Part shown: positions 6,699 through 14,500 of the stretch, piece after piece | Numbering within the stretch: position 1 is the first letter of the stretch | How the letters are laid out: each line of letters opens with the position of its first letter | Assembly: GCA_047638715.1 (NCBI GenBank) | Contig: JBLIMK010000076.1 | Location: 1 to 20,248, forward strand | DNA: 20,248 nucleotides | Reading direction: 5' to 3' | DNA from: SHLQ01 sp047638715 | Lineage (GTDB): Bacteria > Actinomycetota > Acidimicrobiia > Acidimicrobiales > SHLQ01 | Notes under the pieces: model-generated | What the model was told of the DNA's origin: nothing | Seen by the model: the letters and a program-made list of their open reading frames with translations, nothing else | Databases searched by the model: none | Translations under genes and position numbers: made by a program

Positions 6699-7887
6699 GC
6701 CATTCGTTCGTATCTTCGGTCATCGCTAGGTGGGTCCCGCCAGCGATCCATGGATTCGCCCGCGCAACGTCCTCGTCGACCTCGGTGCCGAGCCCTGGTT
6801 CCGTGAAGGGCTGCACATAGCCGTCCTCCCACCTCACTGGGTTCGTGAGGATCTCGGCGTGGAAACCTCCCCACTCCTCGATCCCTTCGAGGATCAGAAA
6901 GTTCGGAATGGTGGCAGCGACTGCGATGTTTGCTGCACCGCCGATCGGCCCTGAATACAGGTGGGGAGCGACCTGTGCTCCGTGAACCTCAGCGATCGCA
7001 GCGATCTTCTTTCCCGCGGTAATACCCCCCGCTCGACCCAAGTTCGGTTGCAAGATTCCGACGCCGTTCACGAGGAGGCGTTGGAACTCGTGGATACTCG
7101 TCAGCCGTTCGCCTGCGGCGATTGGGATTCTGCAATGTTTGGCGACCTCGGCCATGGCTTCTGGGATGTCGGGAGGGCAAGGTTCCTCGAACCACAGCGG
7201 TGCTGCAGCTTCGAGGCGCTGCCCGAGGCGGATCGCTCCGGAGGGGGTGAACTGGCCGTGGGTTCCGAAGAGAAGGTCGGCCTGCGGTCCAACAGCTTCG
7301 CGAATCTGCGTCACGAACGCCTCGGAACGATCGAGCTCGTTCATGGTTGGCTGGCGCGGTCCAACAGCGCGATATGGCCCGGCCGGATCGAACTTGACGG
7401 CGGTGTGTCCCTTTTCGACGTAGGCAACGGCGCGCTCCGCGGCCAGCGTCGGATTCTGGAAAGCCTCTTCGGTCGTGTCGTCTGGACCTGGATAGATGTA
7501 GGTGTATGAACGCACCCGATCGCGGACGAGTCCGCCGAGCAGATCGGTGACGTTGCGATTGGTCTCCTTGCCAACGATGTCCCACGACGCCATGTCGAAG
7601 GCGCTGATGATCCCGCCGATCGTGACGTCGGGGCGGCCCGTGAAGGCGAGCGAATACAGCAGCCGGGTGCGCTCTTCGATTCGGAAGGGGTCGGTGCCAT
7701 TCACCGACCGCTCAAAGACGTCGGCGACCATCGCGGACACGGTCGCCGCGTCGAACGGCGGCGAATACACCTCGCCCCAGCCGGTGGCGCCCGTGTCGGT
7801 CGACAACTTGACGAAGACGAAGAACTTTCCCCCATAACCAGGTGGAGGATTGGCCACGACGAAGGTCTCTACATCGGTAAATCGCAT
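6691..7887 (-). CDS. Mandelate racemase / muconate lactonizing enzyme family protein (sugar-acid dehydratase-like)
   Basis: A 398-residue enolase-superfamily protein: N-terminal capping domain (about 1-125) and a barrel (about 130-370). Members abstract a proton alpha to a carboxylate with Mg2+, as in galactonate or gluconate dehydratases. Seen are KFDPAGPY (165-172), WFEEP with metal ligand Glu234, AAGERL with Glu260, and His309 in APHLYSG. His210 in FGTHGQ sits where D-galactonate/mannonate dehydratases have a catalytic His, but the preceding first metal-ligand Asp is replaced by Gly208. The exact reaction is therefore uncertain. The start is supported by GGAAGG (7900-7895) 7 bases upstream. 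It lies 15 bases after the alcohol dehydrogenase gene in an apparent operon with it and the MFS transporter, suggesting sugar-acid or polyol catabolism. Confidence 0.85.
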   Translation of the reverse strand: MRFTDVETFVVANPPPGYGGKFFVFVKLSTDTGATGWGEVYSPPFDAATVSAMVADVFERSVNGTDPFRIEERTRLLYSLAFTGRPDVTIGGIISAFDMASWDIVGKETNRNVTDLLGGLVRDRVRSYTYIYPGPDDTTEEAFQNPTLAAERAVAYVEKGHTAVKFDPAGPYRAVGPRQPTMNELDRSEAFVTQIREAVGPQADLLFGTHGQFTPSGAIRLGQRLEAAAPLWFEEPCPPDIPEAMAEVAKHCRIPIAAGERLTSIHEFQRLLVNGVGILQPNLGRAGGITAGKKIAAIAEVHGAQVAPHLYSGPIGGAANIAVAATIPNFLILEGIEEWGGFHAEILTNPVRWEDGYVQPFTEPGLGTEVDEDVARANPWIAGGTHLAMTEDTNEWPG

Positions 7888-7902
7888 TGGGGTGCCTTCC
7901 GC

Positions 7903-8982
7903 TCAGTCCATCAGCACGACGTTGCGAATGGTGGAACCATCCGCGACGTCGTCGATGGCCGTGTTGATGTCATCGAGCGAATAGGTACCGCTCACGAGCT
8001 CGTCGAGCTTCAACTTGCCTTCTCTGTACCACTCGATCAGTTGCGGGATATCTCGTCGAATCTGGCTGGTTCCCATCTTCGATCCGACGATCCGGTGGCC
8101 TGCCGCAGCGACGATCACCGGGTCGATCTCGATCTCGTTGCCGCTGGCTGGCATGCCGACAATGACCAGCTCGCCTCCGGGTTCGATGTATCGGAGCGCC
8201 GAGCGAATAGCCGGAGCGGAGCCGACGGTGACGAGCACGTGGCTTACGCCCTTGCGCCCGCCCGTAGCCTCTCGAATGACGTCACGGACGGTGTCGGGTG
8301 TGGCTACGTGCGTCGCTCCGAAATTTTTGGCGATGTCGAGTTTCTCTTGTGCGAGGTCGACGGCGATGATCGTCGGCGCGCCGACGATCGACGCACCCTG
8401 GATTGCGTTGAGTCCAACGCCTCCGGCTCCGACCACGATGACCGTGCTGCTGGCGGTGATCGTCGACGTGTTCGTGACCGCCCCAACGCCGGTGATCACG
8501 CCGCATGCAAGGAGCGAAGCGACCGGCCAACCAATGTCGTCGGGAATGGCGACGACCTGGCTTTGGTCGACGATCACTTCTTCCGCGAAGGCGCCACAGA
8601 ACATCGCTGCCTGCACCGCTTCGCCAGCATCGTTCGTCAGACGCTCGGTTGCATCCGAGGCGAACGACGTCTCGCAAAAGACGTGGTTTCCCATCTCGCA
8701 TTGCCGGCACGTTCCGCACGACCGGATCAGCGTGACCACGACGTGGTCGCCGACCGAAAGGTCGGTCACGTCGGCCCCGATCGCCTGGACGACGCCGGCA
8801 GCCTCGTGGCCATAGACCGTTGGGAGATGTCCGCCCCATGCGCCCTCGGCGTAGTGGATGTCGCTGTGGCAAACAGCGCACACGGCTACATCGATATGAA
8901 CGTCGGTCGGGCCCACGGCACCCAGGATCACCTCCTCGACGACGAGGGGCTGACCGAATTCACGACAAACAGCTGCTCTCAT
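7903..8982 (-). CDS. Zinc-dependent alcohol dehydrogenase (MDR superfamily)
   Basis: A 359-residue medium-chain dehydrogenase. Catalytic zinc ligands are Cys38 (in CHSD), His59 (in GHE) and Cys160 (in LLACGVITG). The structural zinc lobe has C89, C92, C95 and C103 in CGTCRQCEMGNHVFC. The NAD-binding motif is GAGGVG (185-190). The layout resembles class III-like and actinobacterial alcohol dehydrogenases; it oxidises an alcohol or reduces an aldehyde with NAD(H), substrate unknown. ATG 8982 is chosen; a GTG at 8988 would add two residues and cannot be excluded. It is 38 bases downstream of the MFS gene and 15 bases upstream of the racemase-family gene, so the three are probably co-transcribed. 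Confidence 0.9.
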   Translation of the reverse strand: MRAAVCREFGQPLVVEEVILGAVGPTDVHIDVAVCAVCHSDIHYAEGAWGGHLPTVYGHEAAGVVQAIGADVTDLSVGDHVVVTLIRSCGTCRQCEMGNHVFCETSFASDATERLTNDAGEAVQAAMFCGAFAEEVIVDQSQVVAIPDDIGWPVASLLACGVITGVGAVTNTSTITASSTVIVVGAGGVGLNAIQGASIVGAPTIIAVDLAQEKLDIAKNFGATHVATPDTVRDVIREATGGRKGVSHVLVTVGSAPAIRSALRYIEPGGELVIVGMPASGNEIEIDPVIVAAAGHRIVGSKMGTSQIRRDIPQLIEWYREGKLKLDELVSGTYSLDDINTAIDDVADGSTIRNVVLMD

Positions 8983-9020
8983 CAGCACAGTCTTGCTCAG
9001 ATATCCCTATTGCTCAGCGT

Positions 9021-10370
9021 TCACAGCGCGGGTTTAACTTCGCCATCGGCCGGGCTGCAGACCTGACCGCGATGGGCGAACACGAGCACGGAGCCGATGA
9101 CCACCGCAGCGAGAATGAAGACCCACTCGCCGAAGCTCGTGTAGAGCACGCCGCCCGCCAGCAATCCAATGATGCTCGCTGCGGCGCCAACACTGCCGGC
9201 GAGTCCTTGCACCCCGCCTTGTGCCGGACCGTCGGCCCGCTTCGCGAGCACAGCCATGAAGGTCGGCCACAGCAGGCCGTTGCCCATCGCGAGCGTGACA
9301 GCGGCGAGATACACGACGGCCGTGTCGGGAAACCAGAAGAGAGCAAACGCGGACGCGAGGAGGATCGTGCCGATGCTCATGAGCGTCGACTCACCGATAC
9401 GAGTCGATACCGCTGCCAGAACGGGTCCTTGCACAACCACCATGACAAGGCTGAGGACAGCGAAGAAAACACCGGTCTCGCTCACCGACCATTCGAGCTC
9501 CCCCGCCGCGTGAATCGGGAACGCTATGTAGAAAAAGCTGAACCCCAACATGACGAGGAAGTTGATCGTCAGAAGCGTGGGTATTCGCGAGATTTCGAGA
9601 ACCGCTCGCCAATCGGACTTTTCTGCCTCGGGGGATCGGGCTTCCTGTCCAAACACCGCACAGGCATTGTCTCTGCCGAGATGGTTTTGGTCTTCGCTGT
9701 CTTCGCCTACAGCCGTGGTTGTCGATTGTGGAATCTCTCGCAACCCAATGGCAATCAGTGCCGACGCACCGATCGAGATCACGAGTGCGGCTGCGACGGG
9801 GAGGAGCTCGCCGTACACGGTCGCACCGAGCAACCCGGCCAACGCAGGCCCGGCGACGAAGCCAATGTTCGACGAGACGGCCATCCGCCCGAAGTTGGCG
9901 GAGCGATCTTCGTCGCTGCTGATATCGGCGAGGTAGGCATTCGCTACCGACACATTCCCACCGGTCAATCCGTCGAGGCTGCGAGCCGCAAAGAGGAGGA
10001 CGAGTGGGAGGGTGAGCGTCAGTTGCCCGAGAACCGGTGAGTCGGTATCGAGCAGAACCCGTACCGGCAGTGCAAAGGCGACGAGGAACAAGACCCACGA
10101 GAACATCGTGCCGAGTTGGCTCAGCAGAAGAACTCTTCGTCGCCCGTAACGATCCGACCACCGCCCAAGAATGGGGGCTCCGATGAGCTGAAAGAACGAA
10201 TACGACGCACCGATTGCACCGAACACGAGCGCATTGCCGCCCCACCGGGTGACGAGAAACACCATAAAGGGCAACACGATGCTGAAGCCGAGTGCGCCAA
10301 TGAAGTTGATCGACAGGATTGGCAGCGTGGAAATGTGACCGCGATCCGACCGTTGCAGTGGGTAGGTCAC
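9021..10370 (-). CDS. Major facilitator superfamily transporter (TetA-like)
   Basis: A 449-residue integral membrane protein with two sets of about six hydrophobic helices and a hydrophilic central loop at about 205-255. MFS motif A is seen between helices 2 and 3 as GRWSDRYGRRR (69-79), and a GGNVSVANAYLADI segment (about 138-151) resembles the TCR/TetA branch. These are usually proton-coupled antiporters for drugs or small organic solutes. The start is GTG 10370; no ATG lies in frame before the upstream stop at 10428-10430. It is first of a three-gene unit with the alcohol dehydrogenase and racemase-family enzyme, which favours a metabolite transporter over drug efflux. It is divergent from the LLM gene at 10461 across a 90-base gap. 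Confidence 0.88.
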   Translation of the reverse strand: MTYPLQRSDRGHISTLPILSINFIGALGFSIVLPFMVFLVTRWGGNALVFGAIGASYSFFQLIGAPILGRWSDRYGRRRVLLLSQLGTMFSWVLFLVAFALPVRVLLDTDSPVLGQLTLTLPLVLLFAARSLDGLTGGNVSVANAYLADISSDEDRSANFGRMAVSSNIGFVAGPALAGLLGATVYGELLPVAAALVISIGASALIAIGLREIPQSTTTAVGEDSEDQNHLGRDNACAVFGQEARSPEAEKSDWRAVLEISRIPTLLTINFLVMLGFSFFYIAFPIHAAGELEWSVSETGVFFAVLSLVMVVVQGPVLAAVSTRIGESTLMSIGTILLASAFALFWFPDTAVVYLAAVTLAMGNGLLWPTFMAVLAKRADGPAQGGVQGLAGSVGAAASIIGLLAGGVLYTSFGEWVFILAAVVIGSVLVFAHRGQVCSPADGEVKPAL

Positions 10371-10460
10371 CGAACGTCGATCGTCTTCATCAATAGCGTC
10401 CTGTCGTCGGCGACACGCTAGTAGCGATCAGCGCAAGTGAAGGACCAGTATCCTTCGCCC

Positions 10461-11462
10461 ATGACGCGCCTACCGCTGTCGGTTCTCGACCTGGCTCTCG
10501 TTCCACATGGCTCGACGAGCACCGAGGCCCTCCTCGCAACGACCCAACTGGCGCAGCGCTCTGATGCGTTGGGATTTACGCGCTTCTGGGTCGCGGAGCA
10601 TCACAACATGTCGGCGGTCGCAAGCGCTGCGCCGTCCGTATTGATTGCTCACCTAGCTGCCTCGACCGAACGAATAAGCATCGGATCTGGAGGGGTCATG
10701 TTGCCGAACCACGCACCGTTTGTGATCGCCGAGCAATTCGCCATGCTCGAGGCGCTGCACCCTGGCCGAATCGATCTGGGCATCGGCCGCGCACCCGGCA
10801 CGGACCGCAACACCATGGTTGCGTTGCGACAGAACATGAACCCGATCAACGTCGATGAGTTTCCTCAACACGTGATCGACGTGATGGGGCTCCTCGGCGA
10901 TGCCCGAACCAAAGACGGCATGTATACCCAAGTCCGTGCCACGCCGAACGCGACCTCACGCCCGACCGTCGCGCTACTCGGCTCGAGTGGTTATTCGGCC
11001 CAGCTCGCCGGAATGCTCGGGGTGCCGTTCGGTTTCGCGCATCACTTCGGCATGGGCGGGACGAGCGAAGCGGCCGACATCTACCGTCAACACTTCACGC
11101 CCTCGCCGGTGCTCGACGAACCGCATCTGATCGTGACTGCCGTTGCCGTTGCCGCGGAGACGGCGGTCGAGGCCGACCATATTCTGGCCTCGCATCGACT
11201 CTTCAAACACGGCTTGCGAACCGGCCGGCTCTACGGCGTGTTCGACGCAGACGAGGCCGCAAGCCATCCCGATTACCCAGCCGCCGCGGCTGGCGGTACG
11301 AATGCGATCTACGGCACTGGTGAAGACGTGGTCGACGGACTTGAAAAGCTCTCGATCGAGATGGGCGCCACAGAGCTCATGATCACCATTCCCGTCGCTG
11401 ACGTCGAACAACGACTGGCAAGCCTCGAGATCACCGCCAGGGCATGGTTCGGTGGGGTGTGA
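10461..11462 (+). CDS. LLM-class flavin-dependent oxidoreductase (MsnO8/YhbW-like)
   Basis: A 333-residue luciferase-like monooxygenase homologue of the MsnO8/YhbW subgroup. It shows LSVLDLALVPHGST (6-19), FWVAEHHNM (42-50), GGVMLPNHAP (77-86), then EQFAMLEALHPGRIDLGIGR ending at residue 110. These bind reduced flavin and oxygen or act as oxidoreductases; the substrate is unknown. ATG 10461 is preferred over GTG 10437 because the family core (LPLSVLDL) starts at residue 4. A weak AAGGA (10440-10444) lies upstream, far from the ATG. The stop is 52 bases before the large receptor-type regulator on the same strand, so read-through is possible, but the gap may hold a separate promoter. Confidence 0.9.
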   Translation: MTRLPLSVLDLALVPHGSTSTEALLATTQLAQRSDALGFTRFWVAEHHNMSAVASAAPSVLIAHLAASTERISIGSGGVMLPNHAPFVIAEQFAMLEALHPGRIDLGIGRAPGTDRNTMVALRQNMNPINVDEFPQHVIDVMGLLGDARTKDGMYTQVRATPNATSRPTVALLGSSGYSAQLAGMLGVPFGFAHHFGMGGTSEAADIYRQHFTPSPVLDEPHLIVTAVAVAAETAVEADHILASHRLFKHGLRTGRLYGVFDADEAASHPDYPAAAAGGTNAIYGTGEDVVDGLEKLSIEMGATELMITIPVADVEQRLASLEITARAWFGGV

Positions 11463-11468
11463 GAGAAT

Positions 11469-11503
11469 CGACTCTTAAGTGAGTTGAAAGTGGCGAGGTG
11501 TAG
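11469..11503 (+). promoter_or_regulatory. CGACT-N25-TGTAG element upstream of the receptor-regulator gene
   Basis: CGACT (11469-11473) and TGTAG (11499-11503) are separated by exactly 25 bases, the same halves and spacing found before both sigma genes at the right end. Here, as before the second sigma gene, CGACT is preceded by GAAT. TGTAG ends 11 bases before the ATG at 11515. An imperfect dyad (ACTC, 6 bases, GAGT; 11471-11484) overlaps the left half. The link to the sigma elements rests on ten bases plus spacing, so it is tentative. Confidence 0.35.
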
Positions 11504-11514
11504 ATCTGGACACC

Positions 11515-14500
11515 ATGAGATTTCAAGCACTTGGGCAGGTAGCGGTCATTCGTGGGGGTGAGCCCATCGATTTGGGCTCGCACAAACAGCGAGCGCTCTT
11601 TGCGTTGCTTCTGATCAACTGCAACACGGTGGTATCGACCGACCACATCCTCGAGGCGTTGTGGGCCGACGACGCGGCGGATCGCAAATCAGCGCTCCAG
11701 GTGTATGTGTCGCGCCTGCGATCGGCGATCGAGCCCGACCGGGAACGTGGCGATGCTTCAATCCTGCGCACCCAGGATCCGGGCTACATGCTGGAGGTCG
11801 ATCCATCGACCTATGACGTTGCCGAGTTCGAGCGACTCACCAGCGAGGCCCGCGATCTTGTCGAACAAAGTCCGGCTGGCGCGTCAGAGCTCTTCTCCGA
11901 AGCGCTCGCCCTCTGGAACGGATCCGCGTTCGAGGACTTCGCCTACGACGAATTCACGCAGGCCGAACGCGACCGGCTGGAAGACGCTCGGGTCTGGGCG
12001 ATTGAAGAACGGATTTCCGCCGACCTCGCCCGCGGACTCTCCGGCGAACTGGTGAGCGAACTCGAGGTGCTTCGGGAGCGATATCCCCTTCGCGAACGTC
12101 TGGTGAGCCACCAGATGCTCGCGTTGTATCGAGCCGGGCGACCCGCAGATGCACTGCGAGCTATCGCCAGCTTCCGCCGACATATCGGCGACGAATTGGG
12201 GATCGACCCGACCCCGACGCTGCTTCGCCTTGAGGAGCAGATTCTCCTTCACGATCAGCGAATCCAGGTCTCGGACAGAAGCCCCAAGCTCTCGCTCGAC
12301 CGTTCTGCACCGGCCGTCAACCCTTACAAGGGTCTGATGTCGTTCGAAGCCGATGACGCTCCTTCGTTCTTTGGCCGCGACGCGCTGATCGCCGACCTTC
12401 TTCGCACCGTTGGCTCGGGTGAACGGCTTATCGCGCTCGTCGGAGCGAGCGGATCGGGCAAGTCGAGCGTGATTCGTGCCGGCCTCATCCCTGCGTTAGC
12501 GAAAGGAGCGATTCCCGGTTCCGATGGCTGGCTGGTCGCCAGCATGATGCCGGGTGCCCATCCTTTTGCCGAGCTCGAAGCCGCCTTGCTGCGCAGCACG
12601 ATCGACGGTCCGCCAAGCCTTTCGGAGCAGTTGCAGGATCCCGAAGCCGGGATTCTGCGGTCCGTACTGCGAGTACTACCCGACGAGAGGTCTCACCTCG
12701 TCCTCGTGATCGACCAGTTCGAGGAGCTCTTCACGATGGTCGATAGCGATGAGCTTCGCGACCGGTTCCTGAGCAACCTCATCACCGCCATAGATGATCC
12801 ACGTCGCCGCCTCACGGTCGTGATCACCCTTCGTGCCGACTTCTACGCACAGCCGCTCGAGCACCCCAAGTTCGGTGCACGCCTCGGCAATGGGATCATC
12901 AACGTCACCCAGCTCAGCGCCGAGGAGCTCGAGGTGGCGGCCGTCGAGCCTGCCAAGCACGCCGGCGTTGAATTCGAACCGTCGTTGCTCGGCCAACTCA
13001 TCGCCGACGTTGGAAATCAACCAGGCGCTCTTCCACTGTTCCAGTACGCCCTCACCGAGCTGTTCGACCGACGCTCAGGCGACTCGCTGATGAGCTCGAC
13101 GTATCGGGCTATGGGCGGTATCGACGGTGCCCTTCAGCGACGCGCCGACGAGGTATTCGAAGATCTGAGCGACGACGAGCAGGATGCCGCACGACAACTG
13201 TTCCTCCGTCTCGTTTCGGTAAGCGAGCACGGCCAACGAAGCCGCAGGCGGGTGGAGGCTCGAGAGATTGCGTCGCTCGGTATCGACACGGTGACGATGC
13301 AGGCGACTATCGCCAAACTGGGAGAGCACCGGCTTCTGTCGTTCGATTCTGATCGCCTCTCCGGGGCGCCGACGGTCGAGGTGGCCCACGAGTCGCTTCT
13401 GACCGCATGGTCGATGCTCGAAACATGGATCGACGAGAGTCGAGAGGATCTGCGTCGCCATGCATCGCTTGTGGTCGCGCTACGCGAGTGGCAACTAGCC
13501 GACGACAACCCCGAGTATCTGCTCCCAGCAGCGCGACTGGCCGAGTTTCGAGGCTGGCAACAGACGTCGAATCTGCGACTCAACGTCGCCGAAGACGAAT
13601 TTCTCGAAGCGAGTGAAGCCCGCCTGGAAGCCGAGAAAGCGAGCAACGAGCTCGAGCGCCGTCATGCGGCCAAAGGGCGGCGACGGCTGTGGGCCCTCGT
13701 CGCGGTGCTCGGTGGGTCGCTCGCTGTGGCCGCGATGTTCATGTTGGGCGTGTTTGCAACCGACCCCGGCGCAACGATCACGTTCTTTGGCCAGCACGAT
13801 CTCGACCGGGCGAGTGAAGCTATCAAGTCCGGTCTCGACCGAGCTGAGGCCGATCTCGACTTGGCAGTGGAAGACGTTCGCTGGACGGTCGGCTTTCAAG
13901 TCGAGTTCGAGGACCTCGCGCGAAACAATCCGGAGTTCATCATCTTGGACACCGCGAGTACGTTCGCCGGATCTGATCTGATTCTCGAGCACGCAGACGT
14001 TCGTTTCGGCCTGATCGATCCATCCGACGACCTCACCCCAACCCCGAGCAACGTGAGCTATCTCAGCTTCAAGAACGAGGAGGGTGCGTTCCTTGCCGGC
14101 GTGGCTGCAGCATCGACAACGGAAACCAACGTGGTCGGGTTCGTCGGCGCTCGACAGATTCCGTTGATCGAGGAATTCCGCGCCGGGTTCGAGGCCGGAG
14201 TAGCAGCGGTCGACCCTGACGTTCAAGTCCTCTCGACGTTTATCGCGCCACCGAAGGGAAACGGCTTTCGGAGCCCCTTCGTGGCTGACGTTCGAGCGAC
14301 AGCCCTATACGAACGGGGCGCCGACGTCGTCTTCCACGCCGCCGGTGAGTCCGGTGCGGGCATCTTCACCGCAGCCGAGAAATACAGCGAGGCTGAAGGC
14401 ACCCACGTCTGGGGCATCGGGGAGAGTGTCGACCAATGGTTCGACCTAACGACCAACCTTCAAGATCACGTGCTCACATCGATCATCAAACGACATGATG

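Noticed and set aside
8041..9066. Plus-strand open frame of 341 codons opposite the alcohol dehydrogenase
   Set aside because: Low-complexity Asp/Arg-rich translation, entirely antisense to a gene with a full set of zinc ligands.
8820..10040. Plus-strand open frame of 406 codons opposite the alcohol dehydrogenase and MFS genes
   Set aside because: Its product is rich in Arg, His, Glu and Gly with no recognisable domain, while the minus strand encodes two clear family proteins. It is a GC-rich antisense shadow.
11484..11506. SigA-type promoter using TTGAAA before the receptor gene
   Set aside because: The nearest -10-like bases (TAGATC) are 11 bases away, too close for a normal -35/-10 pair.
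13495..14226. Minus-strand open frame of 243 codons opposite the receptor gene
   Set aside because: Antisense to the TM and start of the BMP domain; no family resemblance.
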